Below are positions 53,351 through 63,843 of a stretch of 64,000 nt of DNA, piece by piece (position 1 is the stretch's first letter; each line of letters opens with the position of its first letter). Made by a program: the position numbers and the translations under genes. The notes beneath the pieces are model-generated. The model made no database searches and had not been told where the DNA came from. It worked only from the letters and a program-made list of their open reading frames with translations. The stretch is from assembly GCA_031291175.1 (NCBI GenBank), contig JARLJO010000049.1, forward strand, positions 62,001 through 126,000, written 5' to 3'. Source of the stretch: Gammaproteobacteria bacterium (GTDB taxonomy: Bacteria > Pseudomonadota > Gammaproteobacteria > DSM-16500).

Positions 53351-53978
53351 AGACGCAGAAAAGCATCTCACGTTCAACCATGATGACTACGAAATACTGG
53401 AGCGCGAAATCCTGTATCAAGGCATTTTTCGTCTCGCGCGTTATCACATCAGCCACAAAATGTTTAATGGTGGCTGGAGCGCTCCCATCAAACGTGAAGT
53501 GTTAGAGCGCCTTTCTGCGGCGGCAATCTTGCCTTATGATCCGGTGTTAGATCAGGTTGTTCTCATAGAACAATTTCGTCCCGGTGCGATCGCATACCCG
53601 ACTAGCCCCTGGCTCATTGAAATTGTCGCCGGCGTGCTCGATCAAAACGAAAAACCTGATGAGCTCGCTATTCGTGAAGCCAAAGAAGAAGCTGGCTGCG
53701 AAATCGAAGCGCTTTACCCCATATATGATTATTTTGTGAGCCCAGGCGGATCAAACGAATACTTGAATATTTATTGTGGCAAAGTGAACACAGGCTCGAT
53801 TGGCGGCATTCATGGCCTACAACAAGAACATGAGGATATCCGCGCGTTCGTCATGCCCGCAGACGAGGCATTCGACAGAATGCGCGGCGGCTACATTAAA
53901 ACAGCACCTGCCATCATTGCGCTACAGTGGTTGCAATTAAATAGACAGTTGCTGTGCGAACTTTGGCTAGACAATTGA
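53343..53978 (+). CDS. nudF: ADP-ribose pyrophosphatase (Nudix)
   Basis: 211 residues. Full Nudix box in the order GX5EX7REUXEEXGU, seen as GVLDQNEKPDELAIREAKEE plus AGC. The LIEIVAGVLD and YPIYDYFVSPGGSNEYLNIY segments are typical of the ADP-ribose hydrolase branch (NudF/TrgB). It recycles ADP-ribose to AMP and ribose-5-phosphate. It overlaps ubiK by eight bases, so the genes are coupled. Confidence 0.93.
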   Translation: MTKDAEKHLTFNHDDYEILEREILYQGIFRLARYHISHKMFNGGWSAPIKREVLERLSAAAILPYDPVLDQVVLIEQFRPGAIAYPTSPWLIEIVAGVLDQNEKPDELAIREAKEEAGCEIEALYPIYDYFVSPGGSNEYLNIYCGKVNTGSIGGIHGLQQEHEDIRAFVMPADEAFDRMRGGYIKTAPAIIALQWLQLNRQLLCELWLDN

Positions 53979-54160
53979 GACTCACTTAATAACGCTTTAC
54001 AAACCATGTCCGAAAATATATTTTCTCTCGGAATCGGCTTCTCACTTTTTCCGACTGCAAACAGAGAGTATGTAGGTTGAACAGTGGCAAACCTCTCACT
54101 GTGCATTTTCTTCATCCTACGAAGTGATTAACTACTACTGAAACTTGGTACTCATACTTT

Positions 54161-56074
54161 ATGAAAGCAAATAAATCTTACAATGCGGAATCGATTGAAG
54201 TTTTAAGCGGCCTGGAACCCGTACGTCGACGTCCAGGCATGTACACAGACACGACCAACCCCAACCACTTAGCACGCGAAGCCATCGACAATAGCGTGGA
54301 TGAAGCAATGGAAGGACACGCCACAGCCATTGCTGTCACGCTTTACAAAGATGGATCACTTGAGATCAGCGATGACGGCCGCGGTATGCCAGTTGATGTA
54401 CATCCTGAAGAAGGCTTGACAGGTGTCGAGTTGATTCTCACCAAGCTTCACAGTGGTGCAAAATTCTCAAACAAACAATATCGTTTTTCGGGCGGCTTAC
54501 ACGGTGTTGGTATTTCGGTGGTGAATGCGCTTGCAAAAAGCTTAACCGTGACCATCAAACGCAATGGTAATATTTATCAAATCAAATTTGCGAATGGCGA
54601 AAAAAAATCTGAACTCAAAGTAATAGGCACGACAAATAGCAAGCGTGAAACAGGCACGAGCATTCATTTTGCACCCAACGAAAAGTATTTTGATTCACCA
54701 CGCTTTGCTGTTTCTAAATTAAAGTACACATTACGCGCTAAAGCCGTGCTGTGCCCCGGTTTGCACGTGAGCTTTCATGATGAAAATACCGGCGAGACGG
54801 ATGAATGGCATTACGAAAATGGTTTAAGTCATTATTTGGTTGAAGCCATCGGTGCAGTTGAACGCATTCCGGATGAACCGTTTGTTGGTTCATTTACCGG
54901 TAATCAGGAAGTGGTTGACTGGGCGGCTATCTGGCTTCCTGAAGCAGGTGAAGTCATCGGTGAAAGCTATGTGAATCTGATTCCAACAGCACAAGGTGGA
55001 ACGCATGTGAATGGCTTTCGCTTAGGCTTGTTAGAAGCGTTACGCGAGTTTTGTGAGTTCCGCAATTTATTACCACGGGGCTTAAAACTAGCGGCAGAAG
55101 ACATCTGGGATCGTTGCGCACATATTATTTCAGTAAAACTGCAAGAACCGCAATTTTCGGGCCAAACAAAAGAACGCTTATCATCGCGTGAATGCGCAAG
55201 CTTTGTTTCGGGTGTCGTGAAAGACGCATTCAGCTTATGGTTAAATCAGCATGTTAATTGGGGTGAGATGCTAGCCAATCTCGCAATCAATAATGCACAA
55301 CGTCGCGTGAAAGCAGCACAAACGGTTGTTCGTAAAAAAGTGACGAATGGACCGGCATTGCCTGGCAAATTAGTCGATTGCACATTACAAGACATCAAGC
55401 GCTGTGAATTGTTCCTGGTCGAAGGAGACTCGGCAGGTGGATCAGCGAAACAAGCGCGTAATCGCGAATTCCAAGCCATCATGCCGCTACGCGGTAAGAT
55501 ATTAAATACTTGGGAAGTGGAATCCACTCAAGTGTTAGCGTCGCAAGAAGTACACGATATTTCTGTCGCCATCGGTATCGAACCGGGAGCTGCGGATTTA
55601 ACGGGACTGCGTTATGGCAAAATTTGCATTCTGGCCGATGCTGACTCAGACGGCTCACACATTGCAACTTTACTTTGCGCTTTATTTTTAAAGCACTTCA
55701 GACCGTTAGTCGCCGCAGGCCATGTCCATGTTGCCATGCCACCGCTTTATCGAATCGATTATGGCAAAGACGTGTATTACGCATTGGATGATGCCGAAAA
55801 ACAAGGTGTTCTCGATCGCATCGCTGCTGAAAACAAAAGAGGCAAAGTGAATGTGATTCGCTTTAAAGGATTGGGTGAAATGAATCCTTTACAACTGCGT
55901 GAAACCACAATGGATCCCGACACTCGTCGTCTGTTGCAGCTAACCATTAAAGATAATGACCAAACAGACAATACTCTCGACATGCTACTCGGAAAGAAAA
56001 GAGCGCAAGATCGCAAAGCATGGCTTGAAGGCAATGGCAACTTAGCGGGGACACAATACAATGAGCGAGAATAG
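54161..56074 (+). CDS. parE: DNA topoisomerase IV subunit B
   Basis: 637 residues. GHKL ATPase motifs: [13 protein letters not shown], the DDGRGMPV loop, [14 protein letters not shown]. The TOPRIM motif [18 protein letters not shown] is intact, as are DADSDGSHI and the C-terminal [19 protein letters not shown]. The length and [20 protein letters not shown] mark it as ParE rather than GyrB. It overlaps parC by 14 bases. Confidence 0.96.
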   Translation: MKANKSYNAESIEVLSGLEPVRRRPGMYTDTTNPNHLAREAIDNSVDEAMEGHATAIAVTLYKDGSLEISDDGRGMPVDVHPEEGLTGVELILTKLHSGAKFSNKQYRFSGGLHGVGISVVNALAKSLTVTIKRNGNIYQIKFANGEKKSELKVIGTTNSKRETGTSIHFAPNEKYFDSPRFAVSKLKYTLRAKAVLCPGLHVSFHDENTGETDEWHYENGLSHYLVEAIGAVERIPDEPFVGSFTGNQEVVDWAAIWLPEAGEVIGESYVNLIPTAQGGTHVNGFRLGLLEALREFCEFRNLLPRGLKLAAEDIWDRCAHIISVKLQEPQFSGQTKERLSSRECASFVSGVVKDAFSLWLNQHVNWGEMLANLAINNAQRRVKAAQTVVRKKVTNGPALPGKLVDCTLQDIKRCELFLVEGDSAGGSAKQARNREFQAIMPLRGKILNTWEVESTQVLASQEVHDISVAIGIEPGAADLTGLRYGKICILADADSDGSHIATLLCALFLKHFRPLVAAGHVHVAMPPLYRIDYGKDVYYALDDAEKQGVLDRIAAENKRGKVNVIRFKGLGEMNPLQLRETTMDPDTRRLLQLTIKDNDQTDNTLDMLLGKKRAQDRKAWLEGNGNLAGTQYNERE

Positions 56075-58304
56075 TAATGTCGAACGCGTACCTTTACGCG
56101 AATACACGGAAAAAGCGTATCTAGATTACTCTATGTATGTCATTTTGGATCGCGCGTTACCTCATATTGGTGACGGCTTAAAACCCGTTCAACGTCGTAT
56201 TGTTTATGCGATGTCTGAACTTGGTTTAAAAGTGACTGCAAAATTCAAGAAATCGGCACGTACAGTCGGTGACGTACTGGGTAAGTTTCACCCTCATGGC
56301 GATATGGCTTGTTATGAAGCTATGGTGCTGATGGCGCAACCCTTCTCTTATCGTTATCCATTGATTGAAGGTCAAGGCAATTGGGGTTCACCGGATGATC
56401 CGAAATCGTTTGCGGCAATGCGTTATACCGAATCGCGTCTCTCCGCTTATTCTGATGTGTTATTGGCTGAACTCGGTGATGGCACGGTTAATTGGACGCC
56501 GAATTTTGATGGTACGTTAGAAGAACCGGCTTTATTGCCTGCTCGCCTACCTAATGTCTTATTGAATGGCACAACCGGTATTGCGGTTGGTATGGCAACG
56601 GATATTCCACCACATAATTTAACCGAGGTGGTTTCTGCATTGATTCATTTGCTGGATAATCCTGAGGCCACACTTTCTGACATTTGTCAGCATGTGCCTG
56701 GGCCGGATTTTCCGACTGAAGCTGAAATCATTACGCCGCGTAAAGACTTAAAAGAACTTTATCGCACTGGCAACGGTTCTTTGCGTATGCGTGCGGTTTA
56801 TCAGATGGAAGAGGATGAGATCATCATCACAGCGCTTCCTCATCAAGTGTCCGGCGCCAAAATTCTGGAACAAATTGCAGAGCAAATGCAGGCTAAGAAA
56901 TTGCCGTTAGTGTCAGACTTGCGTGATGAGTCTGATCACGAAAATCCAACTCGCTTAGTCATTGTGCCACGCTCGAATCGAATTGATGTTGAATCATTAA
57001 TGGCGCATTTGTTTGCGACGACGGATTTAGAGCGCAGTTATCGTGTTAATTTAAACATGATTGGTTTAGATGGCCGTCCACAAGTGAAAGGCCTGCTTAC
57101 CATTTTAAATGAGTGGTTGGAATATCGACTTGCAACGATTAAACGTCGCCTTGAGCATCGTCTGGACTTGGTGAAAGATCGTCTGCACATTCTTTCTGGC
57201 TTATTGATTGCTTATCTCAATCTGGATGAAATCATTGAGATCATTCGCAAGGAAGATAAACCGAAACCCGTCTTGATGAAGCGTTTTACTTTAAGCGAAA
57301 TTCAAGCTGAAGCCATCTTAGATATTAAATTGCGTCACTTAGCACGCCTGGAAGAGATGCAAATTAAGCGGGAGCAAGATGCGCTCAGCAAAGAACAGGA
57401 TGATATTGAAAAGACCCTAGCCTCAAAAGCTCGCATGAAAAAATTAGTGCGTAATGAGCTTGAGCAAGATTTGAAAAAATTTGGCGATAAACGTCGTTCA
57501 CCTATTGTTGTGAGAAAAGAAGCTCAAGCCATGAGCGATTCTGAAATTTTACCGACGGAACCTGTCACTGTGGTTTTATCCAGCAAAGGTTGGGTACGCG
57601 CTGGTAAAGGGCATGAATTGGATCCGTTGACATTAAATTACAAAGCAGGCGATGAGTTCTTGGCTTCTGCTTTGGGTCGAAGCAATCAACCCGCGATCTT
57701 TTTGGATACGACGGGTCGCGCTTATTCGCTGCCTGCCCACTCATTGCCATCTGCGCGCGGACAGGGTGAGCCTCTCACCGGTCGCTTGACACCGCCTCCT
57801 GGTGCCGAGTTTACCAGTGTTCTCATGGGCGAAACTGAGAATCAATTTGTCTTGGCATCCGATGCGGGTTATGGATTTATCATCAAGTTGGAAGATTTAT
57901 TTGGCAAGAACAAGCGCGGCAAATCGGCACTTTCTGTTCCGAAAGGCGCCCGTGCTTTAACGCCAAGGCCAACTAAAGATCTTGAAAATGAATTCATTGC
58001 GACTGTTACGAATACTGGCCATCTTTTAATTTTCCCATTAAAGGAATTGCCTGTCTTGCCTAAAGGTAAGGGCAACAAGATGTTAAGCATACCGACGAGC
58101 CGTGTGGTGAGTCGTGAAGAATTTATTGTTGATATTGCTGTTTTACAACCTAATCAATTGTTGGGGCTGGTTTCTGGTAATAAACAACTGAAATTAAAAG
58201 TCAGTGATTGGAAACATTATATCGGCGAACGCGGTAGACGCGGGAATAAATTGCCTCGCGGGTATCAGAAGGTTGATAAGATGGTTGTGATTAATGACAA
58301 GTGA
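56061..58304 (+). CDS. parC: DNA topoisomerase IV subunit A
   Basis: 747 residues. The breakage-reunion domain starts [20 protein letters not shown]; catalytic tyrosine lies in [11 protein letters not shown]. The C-terminal beta-propeller has about six blades. It decatenates daughter chromosomes together with ParE. In the quinolone-resistance region the motif is [12 protein letters not shown], with Met82 where E. coli ParC has Ser80; the following glutamate is kept. A dispersed hairpin element follows the stop by about 11 bases. Confidence 0.96.
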   Translation: MSENSNVERVPLREYTEKAYLDYSMYVILDRALPHIGDGLKPVQRRIVYAMSELGLKVTAKFKKSARTVGDVLGKFHPHGDMACYEAMVLMAQPFSYRYPLIEGQGNWGSPDDPKSFAAMRYTESRLSAYSDVLLAELGDGTVNWTPNFDGTLEEPALLPARLPNVLLNGTTGIAVGMATDIPPHNLTEVVSALIHLLDNPEATLSDICQHVPGPDFPTEAEIITPRKDLKELYRTGNGSLRMRAVYQMEEDEIIITALPHQVSGAKILEQIAEQMQAKKLPLVSDLRDESDHENPTRLVIVPRSNRIDVESLMAHLFATTDLERSYRVNLNMIGLDGRPQVKGLLTILNEWLEYRLATIKRRLEHRLDLVKDRLHILSGLLIAYLNLDEIIEIIRKEDKPKPVLMKRFTLSEIQAEAILDIKLRHLARLEEMQIKREQDALSKEQDDIEKTLASKARMKKLVRNELEQDLKKFGDKRRSPIVVRKEAQAMSDSEILPTEPVTVVLSSKGWVRAGKGHELDPLTLNYKAGDEFLASALGRSNQPAIFLDTTGRAYSLPAHSLPSARGQGEPLTGRLTPPPGAEFTSVLMGETENQFVLASDAGYGFIIKLEDLFGKNKRGKSALSVPKGARALTPRPTKDLENEFIATVTNTGHLLIFPLKELPVLPKGKGNKMLSIPTSRVVSREEFIVDIAVLQPNQLLGLVSGNKQLKLKVSDWKHYIGERGRRGNKLPRGYQKVDKMVVINDK

Positions 58305-58314
58305 AAATGATTAA

Positions 58315-58399
58315 TGACTGGGGTCCTGTCAGGGTAGGTTTATTTTTTTCGTGCTGTTCGCACAAAAAAAGCAAACCTACCCTGCCACCCCGTTTTTTA
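58315..58399 (+). repeat. Dispersed hairpin element, copy H
   Basis: TGACTGGGGTCCTGTCAGGG to CCTACCCTGCCACCCCG with TTTTTT. The loop is GCTGTTCGC, as in copy G; arms GGTTTATTTTTTT and AAAAAAAGCAAACC have one or two mismatches. It follows parC directly in the terminator orientation. The satellite palindrome is missing. Confidence 0.92.
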
Positions 58400-58642
58400 T
58401 ATAAAAACTTTGTACTCGTGGGGCAGATTAATTTAAAAACTAAAATGAATTAAAGAGCAGGCTACTTTCATACCGACACCTTCCCTCCTATTGCTTTACT
58501 TTGTTTGTCAAAACAAAGAACTTAACCTGTCGTCTTTTATTACCATTAACAGATAATATTTTTTCGTTACAAAATGTGATTACTTAACAATAGCATAGCG
58601 ATGAACCAATCTGTATTTTCCCCAAAAAATGGCTACCCAAGT
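58400..58642. other. Intergenic stretch upstream of the triple YbjQ gene
   Basis: AT-rich, with no gene or structure that I can recognise. A TATAAT box at its end is listed separately. Confidence 0.4.
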
Positions 58643-58648
58643 TATAAT
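58643..58648 (+). promoter_or_regulatory. Candidate -10 box for the triple YbjQ gene
   Basis: A perfect TATAAT lies 30 bases before the start codon, which follows GGAGGGG. The -35 region is poor (CCCCAA at 17-bp spacing). Confidence 0.4.
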
Positions 58649-58677
58649 AGAATATTCCTAAAATTGGAGGGGCTAAA

Positions 58678-59892
58678 ATGTCAGTCACAACCGGATTATC
58701 TGGAAATGAAATTTTCTGCCTCAATCAAAAAAACTTTCGCCCTGGGAATATTGTCGTTGGTAATAGCGTGTATTCACTTGGATTACTTCGCTCCATTGGC
58801 TCTGGCTTTAGCGCAATATTAGGTGGTGAGATAGAGCAATTTACAAGCCTCATTAAAGACGGGCGTGAATCTGCTTATCAACGCTTAGTGCACGAAGCCG
58901 TTACCCACAAAGCAACTGGAGTCACCGGCGTATCAAGCGAGTTAATCTTTCACTCGGGGAATATCGAATTTTTATCGATTGGTTCGGCCATACATTCTAA
59001 TAATCCCGAAGATAAATCTGAATTTACGACTTCCGCCGACGCTCAAGAATTGTATGCGCAACTGGACGCAGGCTATACGCCGATTTGTTTTGCGTTCGGG
59101 AATGTCGCTTATTCCATGGGGGTTGGTCGCGGATTATTGGGCGGCCTGAAAACGCTAGGACGCGGTGAAATCAAAGAATATTCCGATATGTTTAATCGCA
59201 CCCGACATCTTGCCTTAGCTCGCATCATCAGTCATGCAAACCAGCATCACGCTAATGCCGTTTTGGGAATACAAACTACCATTTTACCGTTTGGTGGTGT
59301 CAGTGAAATGCTGATGGTGGGAACCGCTTCTAAAAGCGCAATGATTGCAGCGGCAATGCCGAATCAAATCATTACCAGTGACATGACAAATGTTGAGATG
59401 TGGAACATGGCCACTATGGGTTATGCTCCTGTTAAATTATTGCTGGGCACTTCTGTTTATTCGTTGGGATTTGTGGGTGGCATCACCTCGGTATTGAAAA
59501 GTTTTGTCCGGGGCGAAATCAATGAATTAACACGTCTGATTTATGATGCGCGAGAAAACGCTATTGGAATTATTAATGATGAAGCCAAAAGCTTAGGCGC
59601 TGACGATGTCGTTGGTGTCAAAACATATGTCTATCAAATCGGCAATGGTCTTATTGAATTTTTAGCCATTGGTACCGCCGTTAAAAAAATTCCAGAAATG
59701 AAAACCGAATCACCGCAATTACCACCCCAAGCAATTGTAGTGGATAAAACTACTTTTTATGATGGCGCTTTCAATTTTTTTGGTGTGAATATGAATTCAG
59801 GTACAAAGCTAATAGCATCGGCACCATTATTAGCACGATTCTTTTTTATTGCGATAGCAATTATTATATTTCTGATTCTATCGGCGAAGTAA
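58678..59892 (+). CDS. Triple YbjQ (UPF0145) domain protein with C-terminal membrane anchor
   Basis: 404 residues. Three consecutive copies of the YbjQ/UPF0145 fold: about 20-108 (NIVVGNSVYSLG, GGEIEQFTSLIKDGRESAYQ), about 135-222 (FGNVAYSMGVG, GRGEIKEYSDMF) and about 255-345 (LGTSVYSLGFVG, RGEINELTRLIYDARENAIG). Each ends in a strand such as EFLSIGSA, EMLMVGTA or EFLAIGTA. The C-terminal 380-402 is a membrane helix. YbjQ proteins are normally single-domain and form pentamers of unknown function; a three-domain fusion is unusual. A strong GGAGGGG ribosome site is present, and a terminator follows. Function unknown. Confidence 0.75.
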   Translation: MSVTTGLSGNEIFCLNQKNFRPGNIVVGNSVYSLGLLRSIGSGFSAILGGEIEQFTSLIKDGRESAYQRLVHEAVTHKATGVTGVSSELIFHSGNIEFLSIGSAIHSNNPEDKSEFTTSADAQELYAQLDAGYTPICFAFGNVAYSMGVGRGLLGGLKTLGRGEIKEYSDMFNRTRHLALARIISHANQHHANAVLGIQTTILPFGGVSEMLMVGTASKSAMIAAAMPNQIITSDMTNVEMWNMATMGYAPVKLLLGTSVYSLGFVGGITSVLKSFVRGEINELTRLIYDARENAIGIINDEAKSLGADDVVGVKTYVYQIGNGLIEFLAIGTAVKKIPEMKTESPQLPPQAIVVDKTTFYDGAFNFFGVNMNSGTKLIASAPLLARFFFIAIAIIIFLILSAK

Positions 59893-59903
59893 ATGCATTT
59901 GCT

Positions 59904-59951
59904 AGATTGAGCCTCTTTCGTCAGGCTCAATCTCTTTTATCTATTTTTTTT
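59904..59951 (+). terminator. Terminator of the triple YbjQ gene
   Basis: 11-bp arms AGATTGAGCCT and AGGCTCAATCT (59904-59914 and 59923-59933) around an eight-base loop, followed by TTTTATCTATTTTTTTT. Confidence 0.9.
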
Positions 59952-59964
59952 ACTCGGAGTGGAC

Positions 59965-61035
59965 TTAGCGTAAAAGCTTGACTGCCATCGATTCTGCTAT
60001 TTCACTCGTTGCACGATTTTCTGCTTTGGATGTTTCAAAGATGGTCATTGCCGTATGATAGATATTACCGATTTGCTCATGCGCTTTTTTCTCATCCGCA
60101 TGATCATAGATAACAGCAACTTGAATTAAGCCACCGGCATTCACGAGAAAATCAGGAGCATATAGAATACCGCGCTCGTGTAGCGCCGCACCATAGTGAT
60201 GATGCGCTAGTTGGTTATTGGCAGACCCTACAACAGCCGACACTTTTAGTCGCTTGATGTTTGTCAAATTGAGTATCGCACCTAAAGCACAAGGCGAGAA
60301 AACATCGGCTTCAATATCATATATACTGTCAGGTGCGACTACCGCTGCCCCAAATTCTTCAACGCAACGTTGCAACGATTTTTCATTCACATCACATACT
60401 GTTAATTTAGCGCCAGCTTCATGCAATGCTTTCGCTAAAAAGTAACCCACATGGCCAACACCCTGGATTGCAACATGTAGCCCCTCTAAATCATCACGGC
60501 CTAATTTAAATTTTACTGCGGATTCTAGCGCGCGATACACACCAAAGGCAGTATGGGGTGATGGGTCACCACCACTGCCGGATCCAGTAGTGCAGGTCAC
60601 ATAAGGTGTGCGTCTTGCAATAATATCCATATCGGAAGTGGATGTACCACTGTCCATCGCCGTAATGTAACGGCCGCCTAATTCATCCACAAAATTGCCG
60701 AACGCTTCAAAGTAGGCTTCGCGATTTTTGATGACTTTTGGCATCATGAGCACCGCTTTCGCTCCGCCATGATTTAAATTATTGATCGCAGCTTTATAAC
60801 TCATCATGTAGGCTAAGCGCAGCGCATCTTCTAGCGCATCGTCGGCTGAGCGATAATGAATAACGCGACAACCACCAATAGCAGGGCCACGCTTTAAATT
60901 ATTGATAGCAACAATCGCTCTTAAGCCTGTGGCTGGATCAAATTTGATGTGAACATCACCGTAATTTAATAATTCAGCGTAACGAAAAAGACGATCCAGA
61001 CTGGTGTGATGACGTTTAGCTTTTGATGGGCTCAT
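59965..61035 (-). CDS. Leucine dehydrogenase (Leu/Phe/Val dehydrogenase family)
   Basis: 356 residues from the ATG at 61035, which follows CAGGAG; the frame is open to 61071 but lacks a ribosome site. The catalytic domain has GPAIGGCRVIHY and the lysines in MSYKAAINNLNHGGAKAVL; the NAD domain has VAIQGVGHVGYFLAKALHEA. It deaminates branched-chain amino acids to 2-oxo acids with NAD. It fits amino acid use as carbon, as in Legionella. Substrate preference (Leu, Val or Phe) cannot be settled here. It is convergent with the triple YbjQ gene. Confidence 0.9.
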   Translation of the reverse strand: MSPSKAKRHHTSLDRLFRYAELLNYGDVHIKFDPATGLRAIVAINNLKRGPAIGGCRVIHYRSADDALEDALRLAYMMSYKAAINNLNHGGAKAVLMMPKVIKNREAYFEAFGNFVDELGGRYITAMDSGTSTSDMDIIARRTPYVTCTTGSGSGGDPSPHTAFGVYRALESAVKFKLGRDDLEGLHVAIQGVGHVGYFLAKALHEAGAKLTVCDVNEKSLQRCVEEFGAAVVAPDSIYDIEADVFSPCALGAILNLTNIKRLKVSAVVGSANNQLAHHHYGAALHERGILYAPDFLVNAGGLIQVAVIYDHADEKKAHEQIGNIYHTAMTIFETSKAENRATSEIAESMAVKLLR

Positions 61036-61224
61036 TGAAACTCCTGTTCCTGCACGATCTAGCACTTGCATACCAGACTCCTGTAATATCCATTTTTAAC
61101 ATCATAATATGTAATTTTGCTTTATAAAAGCATTCATCTGGGTTTATTTTTTAGATGTTCTCGTATCATTAACCGACATTGTAAGATTTTTAAATTAATA
61201 TAATTCAATGACTTGACATTTCAT

Positions 61225-61255
61225 TTGCATTTTTTCCGCATCCTTGTCCTATACT
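61225..61255 (+). promoter_or_regulatory. Possible promoter of the ankyrin gene
   Basis: TATACT (61250-61255) with TTGCAT (61225-61230) at a long 19-bp spacing. Consensus TTGACA at 61213 is too far away. Weak candidate only. Confidence 0.3.
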
Positions 61256-61300
61256 GAATAAAAAGAGCTCATATAAAAATTCTTTCAGAGCGAGGTGCGT

Positions 61301-63802
61301 ATGTCTAAATCCCGAACCAGGGCAACAATGCCCGCCTTATTTGCTGAATTAGACAATCCGACGCTTGCCCTCAATGTCCCTTTAATTAAAAGCATAGTAG
61401 AGAGAAATGAGCTTACCGATGAGAACTTACACACCCTCAGAAACTATACCGACCCGTTAGGATTTAATTCCCTGCATTATGCGGCGCAAGAACTCACGAC
61501 TGAATTAGTCCATCTTCTGGTGAAAGACGCCCCTAAGGTATACGTTAACACAAGAAATATGAATGGTATCACACCATTGCACATGGCGGTTCACGGCAGT
61601 GCAAATGTCTCAAGCGCATCAAGACCCAAAGATCATTTCTTCGCAAACAAAGAATTGCGAAAAATTCCCACCTTACAAACATTATTAGAAAATAAAAATG
61701 ATCCAGCCGATCCTAACATACCGACGACGTCTGGAAATACCGCACTTCATACCAGCGCCTCAGAAGGCCAATACGCTATCACGGCTTTATTATTACAGCA
61801 TGACGCTGATGCAAACCTACCAAACAAAGTGGGTAATTTACCGCTTCATCTCGCAGCCATATCCCACAAAATCACCAACGAGAACATTCAGGTGATTGAA
61901 TTGCTGGCTTCAGTCACAAACAACGTTAACGCACTGAACCTCCATAATGAAACAGCGCTACATCTTGCCTATACACGAAATCGTTTTGATATTATTCTGC
62001 CACTTTTAAAAAGCGGCGCTTCCCCTAGCATTAAAACAGCTTTATTTTCTGATAGCATTTTGAAAGAACACACAGAAGATGCCACTAATATGTTTATCGC
62101 CATGTTTAATAAAAATGATGGCGATAAAGAAAAGAATATTTTAAATGAAACACTAAAATCCTCTGCCGGCAGCACACGAAAAGAGTTCTTCACTTGTCTT
62201 ATCAAGCATTTTTTAGAGACGGTTGAACAAATCACCGAAGCCAAAAAAATGGGTCGAACTAGCGAAGAAGCATTAATCAGACAAACTATGCTAGGCATCA
62301 TTATCTCGCGAATCACTAGCGGAGAAGATAACAAATACACTCAAGAATTCACCGATGCATTTTTTTCTTTAGCCAAAGACAAAAAGCTGACTGTTCAAAG
62401 CAGAGATAAATTACTGCTATTGGCCATTGATCCCAGCGCGCTAAATGTGGGAATCGATGCGATTCAAGAAAAAATTAATTTGAATCAAAATCAAAATAAA
62501 ATAAACGACATACTCCAAGGACTGAAAAAAGAAAAAGTCGATCAATATCCAATCCATAGCGCCATAGAAAAAGGCTTGGCGCATACGCTCGCCGAGCTAA
62601 TTGCTCGCAATCCGCTTGATGGATCTGTCAATAAGCTACGTCCGACAGACAATCACACGCCCCTCAGCCTCGCTGTTGAAAAACATATGTGGGATGTGGT
62701 GATTTTACTATTAAAGCAAAATGCCACGTCAGACTTGCCGCCTCGACCTTTTGAAGAAAATCTCAATAAAAACATCTTGCACCTTGCCATTGAAGATGTA
62801 AAAAACAACATCATTGACAATAATACATTTAAAAACGTTGTCGAAGCACTGAAAGATAAACTACATTTGATTCACCTAATGAGAGCAAAATCGAAAGCGG
62901 GCGATACCCCAGCGAGTGCTGCGATCAAAACAGACGAGCCCGAAATTATCACTATTCTACAAGAGCAAAGTGGTGAGCTGGGGTTATTTTTAAGAGCAGC
63001 AATCACTGACGGTACTCCTCTGATGATCGATGAGCTAAGCAGTCGAATTCCAGAATCCAAAAACATCGACTCCTATCAAACTGAAAATGGTGAAACATTT
63101 TTACATGTTACCAGCCCCAGAGGCGCGGCTGATCGAGTTGAAAAGCTAATTGAGTTAGGTGCTGACATTGATGCTACCACACTCGAAGGTAATACATCTT
63201 TGCATCTTGCAGCGGCTGCGAATGCCACTCCTGCTATTCAAGTGCTGCTTAATCGAGGCGCCAACCCCTTTGCTGAAAATAGAAAACAACAAACATTTCT
63301 CGAAGTATTAATTAATAGCGGTTTCAATATTGAGGCACTCCTAAAAAATTTCGACAAAGCATTGTTATTTAAAAGCAACCCAAGTGCTAAATCTTCGTTG
63401 TTGTCTCACATACTCAATCATTATATCGCGGAAGAAAAAATCCCTAACGAGGAAAACCTTCATGCGGCACTAACGCACATTGCCAAAGTTGATCCAGAAG
63501 CCTTCTATAAAGAATTTAAAGCTACTTTTGATCGTATTAGAGCCGAATCCAATTCAGGAAAATTAAAACCCGAAGAAAAACTTGCCCTGCTCAAATTAAA
63601 TAAAAAACTGTGTGAACTGGCGCAAGCGGCAGAACCGGGTCTTGAAAATTTACGCAAAGTGAAATTTCATCATTTCCTGAAAAGCCCCCTGCCCGCCAAG
63701 CTGATTGCTGAGAAAAAAGATTTGAGCGAGAAAATGGATGCTTTAGATCGTATTATTCATAAGCTTGAACAAGACAAACCTGCCAAAAAATCCACTAGAT
63801 AA
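61301..63802 (+). CDS. Large ankyrin-repeat protein, candidate secreted effector
   Basis: 833 residues from the ATG at 61301 after GAGGTGCG (a GTG six bases earlier is in frame). No signal peptide. Two ankyrin blocks: about 55-250 (FNSLHYAAQE, ITPLHMAVHG, NTALHTSASEGQYAITALLL, NLPLHLAAIS, ETALHLAYTRNRFD) and about 425-690 (YPIHSAIEKG, HTPLSLAVEKHMWDVVILLL, KNILHLAIEDV, NTSLHLAAAANATPAIQVLL). Between and after them are charged helical regions, the last one coiled-coil-like and lysine-rich. Ankyrin proteins of this size are common among Dot/Icm effectors of Legionella and Coxiella. No Dot/Icm gene is in the window, so delivery is inferred, not shown. Confidence 0.8.
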   Translation: MSKSRTRATMPALFAELDNPTLALNVPLIKSIVERNELTDENLHTLRNYTDPLGFNSLHYAAQELTTELVHLLVKDAPKVYVNTRNMNGITPLHMAVHGSANVSSASRPKDHFFANKELRKIPTLQTLLENKNDPADPNIPTTSGNTALHTSASEGQYAITALLLQHDADANLPNKVGNLPLHLAAISHKITNENIQVIELLASVTNNVNALNLHNETALHLAYTRNRFDIILPLLKSGASPSIKTALFSDSILKEHTEDATNMFIAMFNKNDGDKEKNILNETLKSSAGSTRKEFFTCLIKHFLETVEQITEAKKMGRTSEEALIRQTMLGIIISRITSGEDNKYTQEFTDAFFSLAKDKKLTVQSRDKLLLLAIDPSALNVGIDAIQEKINLNQNQNKINDILQGLKKEKVDQYPIHSAIEKGLAHTLAELIARNPLDGSVNKLRPTDNHTPLSLAVEKHMWDVVILLLKQNATSDLPPRPFEENLNKNILHLAIEDVKNNIIDNNTFKNVVEALKDKLHLIHLMRAKSKAGDTPASAAIKTDEPEIITILQEQSGELGLFLRAAITDGTPLMIDELSSRIPESKNIDSYQTENGETFLHVTSPRGAADRVEKLIELGADIDATTLEGNTSLHLAAAANATPAIQVLLNRGANPFAENRKQQTFLEVLINSGFNIEALLKNFDKALLFKSNPSAKSSLLSHILNHYIAEEKIPNEENLHAALTHIAKVDPEAFYKEFKATFDRIRAESNSGKLKPEEKLALLKLNKKLCELAQAAEPGLENLRKVKFHHFLKSPLPAKLIAEKKDLSEKMDALDRIIHKLEQDKPAKKSTR

Positions 63803-63843
63803 AATGCAGCTCTAAAAACATAAGTATCTATACAAGTACTGAT

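Noticed and set aside
54161-56074. GyrB instead of ParE
   Set aside because: The length of 637 residues, the [11 protein letters not shown] segment and the direct overlap with parC support ParE.
6941-58399. The hairpin repeats as insertion sequences
   Set aside because: They are about 90 bp, have no open frame and no transposase nearby, and show no clear target duplication by eye.
61170-61230. PmrA-type box (TTAA direct repeats) upstream of the ankyrin gene
   Set aside because: TTTAA and ATTAA segments are present, but the spacing does not match the direct repeats known for PmrA in Legionella and Coxiella; the region is simply AT-rich.
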